Shown here piece by piece: positions 9,774 through 19,713 of a stretch of 64,000 nt of DNA (the stretch's first letter is position 1; each line of letters opens with the position of its first letter). The notes under the pieces were generated by a model. It saw nothing but the letters and a program-made list of their open reading frames with translations, was not told the origin of the DNA and ran no database searches. The position numbers and the translations under genes are program-made. This stretch comes from Prochlorococcus marinus str. AS9601 (GTDB lineage: Bacteria; Cyanobacteriota; Cyanobacteriia; PCC-6307; Cyanobiaceae): contig NC_008816.1 of NCBI RefSeq assembly GCF_000015645.1, forward strand, positions 434,001 to 498,000. Direction: 5' to 3'.

Positions 9774-10523
9774 TTAAATACTCATACCTCCGTCTATACT
9801 TATTGTTTGCCCTGTAATGTAACTTCCAGCATTACTTGAAACTAAGAATGACACTAAGTTTGCAATTTGAGTACAACTTCCTAATTTCCCTAAAGGGATA
9901 ACTTTAAGTATCTCTTCAGTATTAAGTTTTTCAGTCATTTCTGTTTCTATAAAGCCTGGAGCTATTGCATTTACGTTTATACCTCTTGAAGCAAATTCTT
10001 TAGCACAAGTTTTGGTGAATCCAATAACTCCAGCTTTAGCTGCAGAATAATTTGCTTGACCGGGATTACCAATTATTCCAACAACAGATGAAATATTAAC
10101 GATACTACCACTTCTTTTTTTCATCATAAATTTTGAAGCATATTTTGTACAAAGAAAAACTCCTTTTAAGTTTGTATTTAATACATCATCCCATTGTTCT
10201 GATTTCATTCTCATCAACAGTCCATCTCTAGTAATACCAGCATTGTTAATAAGAATATCAATGGAGCCATTGATTTTTATGATTTCTTCAAAGGCTGAAC
10301 TTACAGAATCCTCTCTTGATACATCAAATTTTAATTTATGAGCTTTACCTCCCGAATTTTTTATTGAATTTACAACTTCTTCAGCTTTTTCATCAGAAGA
10401 AGAGTAATTAATAAAAACTTCTGCTCCTAAGCGGCTTAGTTCTAAAGCAATTTCTTTACCAATTCCTCTGCTAGCTCCAGTGATTAAAGCAACTTTGCCT
10501 GATAATGAATCTGTATTGGACAT
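9774..10523 (-). CDS. fabG: 3-oxoacyl-[acyl-carrier-protein] reductase
   Basis: NADPH-dependent reduction of 3-oxoacyl-ACP in type II fatty acid synthesis. Seen: short-chain dehydrogenase fold with the cofactor motif TGASRGIG at 15-22, NNAG at 93-96, catalytic Ser at 145/146, Y159 and K163 (YSAAK), and a C-terminal GQTISIDGGM motif. The 249-residue length is typical of FabG. A role in polyhydroxyalkanoate synthesis (PhaB) is a family alternative, but no pha genes are nearby. Convergent with the 59-residue gene and divergent from ispD. Confidence 0.94.
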   Translation of the reverse strand: MSNTDSLSGKVALITGASRGIGKEIALELSRLGAEVFINYSSSDEKAEEVVNSIKNSGGKAHKLKFDVSREDSVSSAFEEIIKINGSIDILINNAGITRDGLLMRMKSEQWDDVLNTNLKGVFLCTKYASKFMMKKRSGSIVNISSVVGIIGNPGQANYSAAKAGVIGFTKTCAKEFASRGINVNAIAPGFIETEMTEKLNTEEILKVIPLGKLGSCTQIANLVSFLVSSNAGSYITGQTISIDGGMSI

Positions 10524-10614
10524 TATGAAATTTAATAATTTTCAATCGTAGTACTATTTGTGTAAAGATATTGCTTTTATTTATAATTGTCTAGAAAATA
10601 TAAATCCTTCTATT

Positions 10615-11286
10615 GTGCACTTTTTAATACCAGCTGCAGGGAGTGGTAGCAGAATGAAAGCTGGAAAAAATAAATTACTTATTGATTTAGAGGGAGAGTC
10701 TTTGATTTATTGGACGCTTAAATCCGTACTTTCTGCAAACTCAACAAACTGGGTTGGAATAATTGGGCAACCGAAAGATAAAAATTTATTATTAAATTCA
10801 GCAAAGGATTTTGCCCAAAAAGTTCATTGGATTAATGGTGGTGACACCAGACAACAGTCAGTTTTTAATGGTTTAGAAGCGTTACCAAAAGATGCTAAAA
10901 AAGTTTTAATACATGATGGTGCTAGATGTCTAATTAATCCTGAATTGATAGACCTTTGTGCCAAGCAATTAGATGAAAATGAAGCTGTAATTTTGGCTAC
11001 TAAGGTAACTGACACAATAAAGATTGTTGATAAAGAAGGTTTTATTAAAGAAACACCAGATAGAAATTATTTATGGGCAGCGCAAACTCCTCAGGGCTTT
11101 TTAGTAGATAGATTAAAAAAAGCTCATAAGATGGCAATTGATAAAAAATGGAAAGTCACAGATGATGCCTCACTATTCGAAATACTTAATTGGAAAGTGA
11201 AGATTATTGAAGGAACTTATTCAAATATAAAAATTACATCCCCTATAGATTTGAAAATAGCAAAACTTTTTGTGAAGAACCCCTAG
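10615..11286 (+). CDS. ispD: 2-C-methyl-D-erythritol 4-phosphate cytidylyltransferase
   Basis: Third step of the MEP isoprenoid pathway: CTP plus MEP gives CDP-ME. Seen: the N-terminal nucleotide-binding motif PAAGSGSRM, the IHDGARCLI loop and the AAQTPQGF motif. I prefer the GTG at 10615, which places PAAGSG right at the N-terminus as in the family and gives 223 residues. An in-frame TTG at 10558 would add 19 residues that look unrelated to the fold. The stop abuts the convergent LD-carboxypeptidase gene. Confidence 0.94.
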   Translation: MHFLIPAAGSGSRMKAGKNKLLIDLEGESLIYWTLKSVLSANSTNWVGIIGQPKDKNLLLNSAKDFAQKVHWINGGDTRQQSVFNGLEALPKDAKKVLIHDGARCLINPELIDLCAKQLDENEAVILATKVTDTIKIVDKEGFIKETPDRNYLWAAQTPQGFLVDRLKKAHKMAIDKKWKVTDDASLFEILNWKVKIIEGTYSNIKITSPIDLKIAKLFVKNP

Positions 11287-12156
11287 TTAAAAAGATGTAT
11301 AGATACTAAGAATGCCATCATCACCATTTAAAGTGGCTTCGTATCCTAAAGGAATGCAAGCATTTCCCGATATGTGACCTATTGGGAGGTCAAAAAGAAT
11401 AGGAAAATCAAATTCTTTGAGTCTTTCAATAATGCAGTTTTTTAGTAAATCTTTCCATTCAAGGTCGTAGGAAACATTAGAAAAACTTCCGAACCCAATA
11501 CCCGCAATTTCAGTAAGTGTTTTAGTCATCCTGAGGTAAGTCAACATGCGATCTATTTTATAAATATCTTCATTAATATCTTCAAAAATTATTATTTTCC
11601 CTTTGCAATCTGGAAAGTGAGGAGTACCAATTAAAAAAGTGGCAATAGTTAAGTTAGAAACGATAATTTCTCCTTTAGCTTTCCCACCTCTTAAAGGTAT
11701 TCCTCTTATGTCCTCAACATATCCCTCAAAAAGTAAATTTCTTAATCTCTCAAGACTCCACTCTGGCTCTTTAAAAAGGCCAGTAACCATAGGCCCATGA
11801 ATAGAACCTAAAAATCCTTGAGAATATTTAGATAGTAATAAAGAACATGTATCTGAGAATCCAAGCATTAAACCATTCTGCCAAGAAGGTTCTTTTTCTA
11901 ATACTCTTGCTGAACCCCAACCTCCTTTTGCAAAAATGATTAGCTTACTATTTTGTGCTTTTTCCAGTTCTTCAAATCTAGTAGAATCATCACCTGCAAA
12001 ATAACCAAATTTTTTTGACAGGGAATTATTTTCATTAATTTCCAACCCCCAGTTTTTTAAGATTTCTATGCCTTTTTGAAAATTTTCCTCTTCATCAATA
12101 AAAGAGCCTGGAGCTAAAATATCTATTAGATCACCTTTTTGTAATCTGGAAACCAT
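11287..12156 (-). CDS. LD-carboxypeptidase family protein (peptidase S66)
   Basis: Serine peptidase of the LdcA/MccF group; known members trim the terminal D-Ala from murein tetrapeptides or cleave microcin C7. Seen: 289 residues, N-terminal LIDILAPGS segment, the nucleophile motif GFSDTCSLL, HGPMVTG, and C-terminal GFGSFSN and IGHISGN regions carrying the expected Glu/His partners. Only 9 bases separate it from the upstream ubiA stop, so the two are probably co-transcribed. Cell-wall recycling is the simplest role; resistance to peptide-nucleotide antibiotics is an alternative. Confidence 0.86.
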   Translation of the reverse strand: MVSRLQKGDLIDILAPGSFIDEEENFQKGIEILKNWGLEINENNSLSKKFGYFAGDDSTRFEELEKAQNSKLIIFAKGGWGSARVLEKEPSWQNGLMLGFSDTCSLLLSKYSQGFLGSIHGPMVTGLFKEPEWSLERLRNLLFEGYVEDIRGIPLRGGKAKGEIIVSNLTIATFLIGTPHFPDCKGKIIIFEDINEDIYKIDRMLTYLRMTKTLTEIAGIGFGSFSNVSYDLEWKDLLKNCIIERLKEFDFPILFDLPIGHISGNACIPLGYEATLNGDDGILSIYTSF

Positions 12157-12165
12157 ATTTAGAAT

Positions 12166-13074
12166 TTATGTGGCAATAATAATTCCTAATAGTAGGACTC
12201 CACCATAAATTGATTGATTTTTGAAGTGATTCCCAATATTTTTTATTGATTGCTTTTCCTCAGGAAATACTTTTAGTATATCTCGCTGCATTAAGATTGC
12301 CGTCGTAAGCCAAATTGGCCAGAAAATAAAATCCATTTGATTAATAAATCCGCAAAATGCGAGAAAAATAGAAGTTAAAAAATAACAAATTTGAATAGTT
12401 ACTTTTGTATAGTTCTGGAGGTTAACAGCGGAACTATTTATTCCAATTTTGATATCATATTTTTTATCCGCTAAGGCATAAATCGTGTCGAAGCCAAAAG
12501 TCCAAAAAATAGTAGCTAGCCAGCAAAACAATAAAACAATACTATTCAAATTGCCTTCATTTGCGGCCCAGGGTATTAAGACAGCAAAACCCCAGCATAT
12601 GGATAAGATTAATTGAGGATATTTAAACCATCTTTTAGCAGAAGGATAAATTAAGATAATAGGCAAAGATAGAAAAGCGAGTGAAATCGAAAGGATCCTG
12701 CCAGGTTGAGGTAGTGACAAAGTTAAAAAGAAACTGCATAAAATTAAAAAGAAAAGAATTGAATAAGCCGTTTTAAGACTGATTTTATTTGCAGCTAGAG
12801 GTCTATTTTTTGTCCTAATAACTTTTTGATCAATTTTTTTATCCCAAATATCATTAACTACGCAGCCTAATCCACTTACTAATAGCCCTCCAAGGATTAT
12901 TCTTAACAACATTAAAAATGTTGGATTAGCACCAGGAGTTAAATATAAACTCCACCCAGCTGGTATAAGTAAGATCATTCTTCCAGTCGGCTTATTCCAC
13001 CTTAATAATTCAAAAAAAGTATTTAATCTAATTTGTCGATTTTTATTCTGCATAAACCCTATTGTATATTTCAT
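12166..13074 (-). CDS. ubiA: 4-hydroxybenzoate polyprenyltransferase (plastoquinone synthesis)
   Basis: Membrane prenyltransferase attaching the solanesyl chain to 4-hydroxybenzoate, an early step of cyanobacterial plastoquinone synthesis. Seen: two Asp-rich motifs, NDIWDKKID and YALADKKYD, and about eight to nine hydrophobic helices in 302 residues. Starts are possible at residue 1 or at Met8; the fold begins after residue 15 in either case. The chain-length specificity cannot be read from sequence. It diverges from ppx across 104 bases. Confidence 0.93.
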   Translation of the reverse strand: MKYTIGFMQNKNRQIRLNTFFELLRWNKPTGRMILLIPAGWSLYLTPGANPTFLMLLRIILGGLLVSGLGCVVNDIWDKKIDQKVIRTKNRPLAANKISLKTAYSILFFLILCSFFLTLSLPQPGRILSISLAFLSLPIILIYPSAKRWFKYPQLILSICWGFAVLIPWAANEGNLNSIVLLFCWLATIFWTFGFDTIYALADKKYDIKIGINSSAVNLQNYTKVTIQICYFLTSIFLAFCGFINQMDFIFWPIWLTTAILMQRDILKVFPEEKQSIKNIGNHFKNQSIYGGVLLLGIIIAT

Positions 13075-13178
13075 AACTTTAAATAATCTTACTAGGATTA
13101 AATGATTTCTATTATTTAATAATCAATCTTGGGTATATTTATTAATGGATTAAATATATCTGCATCTTATAAAAAGAA

Positions 13179-14774
13179 ATGATACAGAAACAAGATTTAA
13201 GATATTTTCAAGAAAAGCAAATTTTAGTAGCTTCTATAGATATTGGAACTAACTCTACACATCTCTTGGTAGCAGAAATTAATCTAGAATTAAAATCATT
13301 TTCAATAAAATTCACTGATAAATCAACCACTCGTCTTGGAGAAAGAGATGAGGAGGGAAATCTTACTGAAGAATCAATCCAAAGAGCATTAGTTACTCTT
13401 AAGCGATTTAAAGAATATTGTAAAAGTAATGGAGTAAAACAAATAGTAACAGGAGCAACAAGTGCAGTTAGGGAAGCTCCAAATGGTCAAGATTTTATTA
13501 GAAGAGTTCTTGATGAAACTGATATTCAAATAGAAATGATAAGTGGTTCTGAGGAAGCTAGGTTAATTTACCTTGGTGTTCTCTCTGGTATGGCTTTTAA
13601 AGATCAGTCTTTTGTCATAATAGATATTGGAGGTGGATCTACAGAATTAATACTTGCAGATAAAAAAGATGCTATAGCTCTAACCAGTTCTAGAATTGGT
13701 GCTGTAAGACTTAAAAATGATTTTTTAAATAAAGAGTCTATAAATTCAGAAAGATCGAGTTTTCTAACAACTTTTATTAAAGGATCTTTAGAACCCTCTG
13801 TTCGAAAAATAAAGAGTAGATCTAAGGGAGATAAGCCTTTATCTTTGATTGCAACCAGTGGCACTGCAACCTCACTAGGAAATTTGATTTCAGATGATTT
13901 GGGAGAATCTAAACAAAAGTTGCATGGTTATAAATTTAAAAGGGAAAATTTACAAAATGTATTGGAAAAACTACTTAAATTGCCGGTTTCTGAAATCAAG
14001 AAAATACCGTCATTAAGTGAGAGAAGAGCAGAAATAATTATTCCAGGAGCATTGATATTAAACACAGCAATGGAGATGTTGAACTTTGATGAATTAATAA
14101 TAAGTGAGAGGGCGCTTCGAGAAGGTTTGGTTGTAGATTGGATGCTTCGTAAAGGGATAATTAAAAATGAGTTAAATATTCAAGGCAATATTAGAAGAAC
14201 AACTATAGTTCATCAGGCGAGAAAGTTTGGAGTAGATGATACAAGAGCTGAGAAAGTTATTGATATTGCCTTTCAAATCTATGATCAGACTAAAAATATC
14301 TTTTATAGCGATAATGACCCCAAAGCTAAAGAACTTCTTTGGGCAGCTTCTAATCTTTATAGTTGTGGGAAATATGTGAATGTTGGTTCATATCACAAAC
14401 ACTCTTGGTACCTAATAAAAAATTGTGAGTTGTTGGGATATTCTGAAGCAGAAACCAATATTATTGCTTCAATTGCTAGGTACCATAGAAAGACTCTACC
14501 CAAGAAAAGACATGAGTCTTGGCAAAATTTAATTTCCAAAGAAGATAAAACATTAGTTCTTGAAATGTCATTAATCCTGAGACTAGCGGCAGCTCTTGAT
14601 CAAAGACCTGACAAGGTGATCTCCTCAGTTCAAATAAAATTGCAGGAAAATAATCTTACATTTCAACTTTTACCTTTAGATAGAAACCATGATCTTCTTC
14701 TTGAAAAATGGAACTTAGGATTATGCCGTAATGTAATAAAAGAACTAAAGAATTTGGAATTAAAAGTTATTTAG
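13179..14774 (+). CDS. ppx: exopolyphosphatase (Ppx/GppA family)
   Basis: Hydrolyses terminal phosphate from polyphosphate, or acts on pppGpp. Seen: sugar-kinase-like fold with phosphate-binding motifs DIGTNSTHLLVAE near residue 21 and DIGGGSTEL near 149, a region with TSGTATSLGN, and a C-terminal HD-like helical domain, total 531 residues (the long form). Polyphosphate matters in phosphate-poor oceans, which fits the inferred host. The stop overlaps the convergent HTH gene by 4 bases. Confidence 0.93.
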   Translation: MIQKQDLRYFQEKQILVASIDIGTNSTHLLVAEINLELKSFSIKFTDKSTTRLGERDEEGNLTEESIQRALVTLKRFKEYCKSNGVKQIVTGATSAVREAPNGQDFIRRVLDETDIQIEMISGSEEARLIYLGVLSGMAFKDQSFVIIDIGGGSTELILADKKDAIALTSSRIGAVRLKNDFLNKESINSERSSFLTTFIKGSLEPSVRKIKSRSKGDKPLSLIATSGTATSLGNLISDDLGESKQKLHGYKFKRENLQNVLEKLLKLPVSEIKKIPSLSERRAEIIIPGALILNTAMEMLNFDELIISERALREGLVVDWMLRKGIIKNELNIQGNIRRTTIVHQARKFGVDDTRAEKVIDIAFQIYDQTKNIFYSDNDPKAKELLWAASNLYSCGKYVNVGSYHKHSWYLIKNCELLGYSEAETNIIASIARYHRKTLPKKRHESWQNLISKEDKTLVLEMSLILRLAAALDQRPDKVISSVQIKLQENNLTFQLLPLDRNHDLLLEKWNLGLCRNVIKELKNLELKVI

Positions 14775-15262
14775 TTTTTTTTAATAAGTTCTTGTTTTGG
14801 AGTTTGATTCTGAGAAGAATCTGAAAATAAATTGAAAATTAAGGACGAGGCGATTAGTCCGAGAAAGCCTGAAATTAAAATAAATATTAGGAATCCTAGT
14901 GGATTAAAATTCTTAGATTGCTTAGATTTATAATTTTTTTTGGAAACTTCTTCAACTATTTCTTCAATTTTCACTTCTTTCCTCTCTGTCTTGAATTCAT
15001 CCATTAAAAATTCTGTATCAAGTTTTAGCTTCTGTGAAATCCGTCTAATCATTGCTTTGATAAATACTTTTTCAGGTAGTTTTTCTTCATTACCTTCCTC
15101 TATGGCTTCAAGTTGATGAGCTCCAATTTTTAAATCTGAAGCCAGTTCTTCAATTGATTGATTTTTACTTAACCTAGCCTCTTTTATGAAATTTCCGATT
15201 CTCTTTAAAGAGGAATCTCCTCCTTTATTGTTGATTCCCGAAACAGATTTTATTTCTTTCAA
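14771..15262 (-). CDS. RodZ-like helix-turn-helix membrane protein
   Basis: 163 residues with an N-terminal HTH_25/RodZ-type domain (IGNFIKEARLSKNQSIEELA, about 21-75), a charged linker and one transmembrane helix near 130-152 (FLIFILISGFLGLIASSLIF), then about ten residues. Known RodZ proteins link MreB to the envelope; this one lacks the periplasmic domain of full-length RodZ. It is the last gene of a probable minus-strand unit below cobM, 55 bases away. Confidence 0.8.
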   Translation of the reverse strand: MKEIKSVSGINNKGGDSSLKRIGNFIKEARLSKNQSIEELASDLKIGAHQLEAIEEGNEEKLPEKVFIKAMIRRISQKLKLDTEFLMDEFKTERKEVKIEEIVEEVSKKNYKSKQSKNFNPLGFLIFILISGFLGLIASSLIFNLFSDSSQNQTPKQELIKKN

Positions 15263-15317
15263 AGCAAATTAATTTTTACTAATTATAGTAATTAATATTT
15301 TTCTATCAACTTTAAGA

Positions 15318-16073
15318 TTATTTATTCCTAAAGAGATGCTTATAAGATGGATTATAAAGATTAGATCTTTTTTGAGAATTACTAATTGCTGGGCTAATTA
15401 TGTAAATGGTTGTTCTAATTAGTTTTTTCTCAATAGAAAATTTTTCCATATCTTTTAATTCTATTAATGATGTCCAACCGTCATCCCAAGATACTCTAAA
15501 TCCAACAATCACTTTAGTCTCAGGAGGGTAAAACTCTAGTAATGTTTCTTGAGACCTTTTCACATGCCTAGCACTTAGATATAGACATATAGAGGAATTG
15601 TGTTTCGCAAGATCTTTCAGAGATTCTTTTTCGGGCATCCCTGTTCGCCCTCCTGCTCTAGTTAAAATTATTGTTTGCGTTACTTCAGGGATGGTTAACT
15701 CAGCTTCATGATATGCTGCAGCAACTTGAAAAGCACTTACTCCAGGAACAACCTCGATTTCAATTTTTTCGTTTTTTAAAATTTCGATTTGTTCTCTAAT
15801 TGCTCCAAAAAGGCAAGGGTCTCCATCATGCAACCTTACAACAGTTTTCCCTGCCTGAAATTTTTTTATCATAATTGAGGTGATTTGCTCTAAGTTAAGT
15901 GAACTCGTTTTTATTTTTTCAGAACCTTCTTTAGCAGAATCTAAAATCTTTTCAGGAATTAGAGAATCAGTCCAAATAATGACATCTGCAATTTTTATCT
16001 TTTTTAATGCTTTTAAAGTTAATAATTCTGGATCGCCTGGACCAACACCAATAAAGGATATTTTGTTATCCAT
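15318..16073 (-). CDS. cobM: precorrin-4 C(11)-methyltransferase
   Basis: S-adenosylmethionine-dependent methylation at C11 of the corrin ring during cobalamin (pseudocobalamin) synthesis. Seen: tetrapyrrole methylase fold with the start signature [28 protein letters not shown] and [13 protein letters not shown] choose the ATG at 16073, which gives 251 residues and the conserved N-terminus; a TTG at 16091 would add six residues. It overlaps the lgt stop by 8 bases. With cobK at 53312 it shows that the host makes its own corrinoid. No cobalamin riboswitch leader is possible in this tight arrangement. Confidence 0.94.
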
Positions 16074-16959
16074 TCTTTCTATTTTTCCCAATATATGTTC
16101 TCAATCTTAAAAAAAATATTCCAATTAAACCAGAAGAAAATAGAAAAATACTTATAAATTGAGCCATTCTTATACCGCCATCACAGAAGGGTGGAAGTCC
16201 ACCAATGCATAGTGGGTCAGTTCTTAAACCTTCAATCCAGAATCTTCCAAAGCTATAACTTATTAAATAAAGACAGCTAATAAAGCCAGGCCTGAAAAAA
16301 TCTTTTTTATTTTGTTTATTAAAGGTAATAATAAGGACGATGAAAATTAAAAGATTCCACAATGACTCATAGAGAAATGTAGGATGAAAAAATTCATAAT
16401 TAATAAATTCTAAAGGCCTATTTTGGATAGGAATAAATAATTTCCAAGGCAAATTTGTAGGCACTCCAAAGGCTTCATTATTGAAAAAATTTCCCCACCT
16501 TCCTATTGATTGTCCAAGAATAATCGAGGGTATTAATATATCTATAAAAGTTTTTAAATTAATTTTTTTCGACTTACAGAAATAGATAATAGATATTAAT
16601 CCTCCAATTAGACCTCCATGGATTGCTATGCCTCCTTCCCAAACTGCAAGAAAAGAGGGTATTTGAATTATGTTATTGAATAGTTCAAAAGAAGTAAAAA
16701 AGTTCTCTCCGCTATATAGCCTCCACTCAAAAATTACGTAATAAGCTCTAGCTCCAATTATTGAAGAGATTATTAATGATGGAAGTATTTCACTAATGTA
16801 CTCTGGGTTAATATTTCTTGCCTTTGCAAGTTTTTTAGAGACAAATAGGCCTATTAAAACTGAAACCGAAATAAGAAGTCCGTACCATCTAATAGTTATA
16901 TATCCTAAATTTAAAAAAGTTTCTCCTGGAGATTGTATAAAAGCCTGAAGTATGAGCAT
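16066..16959 (-). CDS. lgt: prolipoprotein diacylglyceryl transferase
   Basis: Membrane enzyme that adds diacylglycerol to the lipobox Cys of prolipoproteins, the first step of lipoprotein maturation. Seen: 297 residues with about seven hydrophobic segments, the Lgt signature [13 protein letters not shown], the N-terminal IRWYGL motif and a conserved HGGLIGG segment. It lies 10 bases downstream of petA and overlaps cobM, so it is probably read through from petCA. Confidence 0.95.
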
Positions 16960-16969
16960 TTAGAGAAAG

Positions 16970-17923
16970 TTAGATACCCTCTGCTGCTTGCACTTTTTCT
17001 ACTTGTTTTTTCTTTAATACTAAAAGTATTTGTGTTAACCCTACACCAATGAAGAATGCAATCAATCCAATAACTCTATAAGGGCTCTGAAGTACAACCT
17101 CAGCATCCAATTGCCCAAAGCCACCAACGTTGGGATCATTAGTAAGAGGGTCACCTACATTAATTTTGTCTTGCGCTTTTACGATAAGTTGAGGACCAAC
17201 AGGGACTGCTTCAGTAGTTATTTCACCATTATCGTTTTCTATATTGACTTGATAGCTACCATCTTCAATTGTTTCTATTGAATTTATAGTTCCTGCGGTG
17301 GAAGAGGTGAATACTACATTATTGCTCTTATCTCCAGTTGGATATACCTGACCTCTACCTCTATTGCCTCCAATATGTAACGAGTATTTCCCATAGTGAT
17401 ATTCTTTATTAGTGGATGGGTCAGGGGAAAGTACAGGGAAAACTATTTCTTTATTGGTATCGCCAGGTAAAGGTCCGACAATAATGATATTATCTTGCTC
17501 TTCACTGTAATTTGTGAAATAAACCCCTTCTGTCTCCTCCTTTATTTCTTCGGTCCATCTTTCTTGTGGAGCAAGTTTAAATCCATCAGGCAGCATTACA
17601 ACAGCACCAACTTGTAATGGGACTTCCGAACCATCAGCCCCTATCTCTTTTAAATCATTTTTGTAGGGTATTTTGACTACAGCTTTGAAAACACTGTCTG
17701 CTCCAACAGATTGTGGAACCTCTGCAATTGTGGGCATCTGAGCTAGATGACAATTTGCACAGACTATCTTACCTGTGGCTTCTCTTGGGGATTCGTAGTT
17801 TTGCTGAGCCCAAAATGGATAAGCAAAACTGATCTTTGGATAAAATACAATGCTTGAAATGAAAAGCAGAGTACAGATAAATAAACTTGTTTTTTTCATG
17901 ATTTGATTTTTAAGACCTTTCAT
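16970..17923 (-). CDS. petA: cytochrome f
   Basis: c-type heme subunit of the cytochrome b6f complex, passing electrons to plastocyanin or cytochrome c6 in the thylakoid lumen. From the ATG at 17923 the protein has 317 residues: a signal peptide ending SFA, then mature YPFWA whose N-terminal Tyr (Y35) is the sixth heme ligand, the CANCH heme site at 55-59, and a C-terminal membrane anchor ([20 protein letters not shown]). An upstream ATG at 17941 would overlap petC and add six residues; I consider it less likely. Five bases separate it from petC. Confidence 0.97.
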
Positions 17924-17928
17924 TGTTT

Positions 17929-18465
17929 TTATGCCCACCATGGATTTTCATTGGTTCTAAAGTCAGTTTCTGACCATTGTTTAACGAGTACAGCATCATC
18001 TTCAATATCGACATGAGCTAGAGCTAAAGATAAAGGCGCAGGCCCTCTTACTACCTTCCCGTTAGTATCGTACTGACTGCCATGACAAGGACATATAAAT
18101 TTATTAGCACCACTGTCCCATGGGACAACACAACCTAAATGAGTACAAATTGCATTTAAACCAAATTCTCCTATCTCCCCACCCTCATTAACTATTAAAT
18201 AAGTTGGATCTCCCTTTAGACCCTGAACTAGACTTCTGTCTCCTGCTTGATGGGTAGCTAACCAACCTGTCTTAGTTATTGGATTCCCTAATTCATCTTT
18301 AGCAGAAGTTCCACCTCCACCACCGCCTGCTCTTAGAGGCATGAAATAATTCGCTACAGGGTAAAGGGCTCCTAAAGCTACACCAGTTGCAGTACCAAAT
18401 GTAAGAAGATTCATAAATTGCCTTCGACCCATAGAAGGGACATCATTGGAACTTAATTGAGTCAT
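17929..18465 (-). CDS. petC: Rieske iron-sulfur protein of cytochrome b6f
   Basis: Carries the high-potential 2Fe-2S cluster that oxidises plastoquinol. Seen in 178 residues: cluster ligands in CTHLGC (C107, H109; disulfide C112) and CPCHGS (C125, H128; disulfide C127), a membrane anchor near 20-42 preceded by a twin-arginine segment GRRQFMN at 13-19, and the flexible Gly-rich hinge AGGGGGG. The twin arginines fit Tat-dependent insertion, and tatC is encoded about 400 bases away. First gene of the petC-petA unit. Confidence 0.98.
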
Positions 18466-18588
18466 TCGCTACTTGGTTCTGTTATTTATTAGTTATTATG
18501 GAACAGATTGTTCAATTTCTGTTGCAAATAGATAGGACTTTTAATAATTTAAAGTAAAAGTTTAGGAAGTCTTAATTAATTGATTTAA

Positions 18589-18906
18589 ATGAACCCATTG
18601 CTAGTTGATGAAGTTATACATTATTTGATTCATCGCTGGGGAAAAAAATATGACTTTAGACTCTTTAGAAGAGGAAAATTCGTGTATTTTCAAATGATGT
18701 GGGGATTTCTTGGACAGGAATCATTCCCTTTAAGTGAAGATGAATATAAAAAATCGATAGCTGATAAAATCGAGATTTTAAATAGATGTGGATATTCAGA
18801 AGAAGTAAGGCAATGGCTAAAGCAAGTCAATGCTAAGCCAAGGTTAGGTAGAGCTGTTAGCTTGCAATTAGATCTTAATGAGAAGATGAAAGAGTTTTTG
18901 ACTTAA
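18589..18906 (+). CDS. DUF3067 family protein
   Basis: A 105-residue soluble protein I recognise as DUF3067, a family of oxygenic phototrophs whose exact role I cannot state. Seen: compact, with RWGKKYDFRLFRRGKF and FQMMWGFLGQESFPLSEDEY motifs and no membrane segment. It diverges from petC over 123 bases. Its last 32 bases overlap the 3' end of convergent tatC. The neighbourhood (petC, petA, tatC) hints at a photosynthetic role; this is inference only. Confidence 0.8.
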   Translation: MNPLLVDEVIHYLIHRWGKKYDFRLFRRGKFVYFQMMWGFLGQESFPLSEDEYKKSIADKIEILNRCGYSEEVRQWLKQVNAKPRLGRAVSLQLDLNEKMKEFLT

Positions 18907-19633
18907 GATTTTCTGATAAGTAAGTTAATCCAGTACCCACAAAAAATAAAAACACAATCGATATAGATAGCAATGACATAGTCAATGGGTCAGTTGAAGG
19001 GGTAATCACTGCAGATAATATTGCAGAGGAAATTACAACTATCTTCCAATTTGAAATCATTTTCTCTGTTGTGATTATTCCAAGAGAACCAAGAATAAAT
19101 TGTAATACTGGCAATTGAAAAGCTATTGCAGTGCTAGACATTAATAAGAGAACAAAATCAAAATATCTTTCTATAGACCAAGTTGGTTCAACAATATCAG
19201 CACCGAAACTAATGAAGAAATTTATTGCTGCAGGGACTAATATCCACCATGAAAAAATTAATCCTAAAAAAAATAGAAGACCTGAACCAAAAACTGCAGG
19301 CAATATAAGGCTTTTTTCTTGTTTTGTTAAACCAGGAGAAATGAATAATATTACTTGATAAAAAATATAAGGCATAGAAACTATCAATCCGCTGTAACCT
19401 GCAACTTTAATAGCGACAAATAAAAACTCTCCTGGAGCAAGTTGTAGTAAATGAATATCACCAGCTGGAATTTCTAAAAAAGATATTAATGGCTTAATGA
19501 TGAGAAAACTAAAGAATATTGAAATAAGTATTGAGTAAATTGAGTTGAGTATTCTTTGACGAAGTTCCTCTAAATGATCACTAAAAGTCATCGAATCTGA
19601 TAATTTTTTTTCACTTTGACCTGTACCTCTCAT
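18875..19633 (-). CDS. tatC: Sec-independent protein translocase subunit TatC
   Basis: Core receptor of the twin-arginine export system, binding RR signal peptides and moving folded proteins such as the Rieske protein. Seen: 252 residues, six hydrophobic helices, the N-terminal motif SDHLEELRQRI and the conserved cytosolic and periplasmic loops (FLFVAIKVAGYSG, FYQVILFISPGL). The 3' end overlaps DUF3067 by 32 bases tail to tail. The TatA partner is not in the window. Confidence 0.96.
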   Translation of the reverse strand: MRGTGQSEKKLSDSMTFSDHLEELRQRILNSIYSILISIFFSFLIIKPLISFLEIPAGDIHLLQLAPGEFLFVAIKVAGYSGLIVSMPYIFYQVILFISPGLTKQEKSLILPAVFGSGLLFFLGLIFSWWILVPAAINFFISFGADIVEPTWSIERYFDFVLLLMSSTAIAFQLPVLQFILGSLGIITTEKMISNWKIVVISSAILSAVITPSTDPLTMSLLSISIVFLFFVGTGLTYLSENLKSKTLSSSH

Positions 19634-19713
19634 TATTATTTGATAAAAATTGTGTAAGAAAAAGGTTTAAAATTACTATTGTCAAAGTTCAATTTATTTT
19701 TCGATAAACTTAA

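Noticed and set aside
15263-16091. Cobalamin riboswitch controlling cobM
   Set aside because: cobM overlaps lgt and has no leader; no B12-box-like segment is seen.
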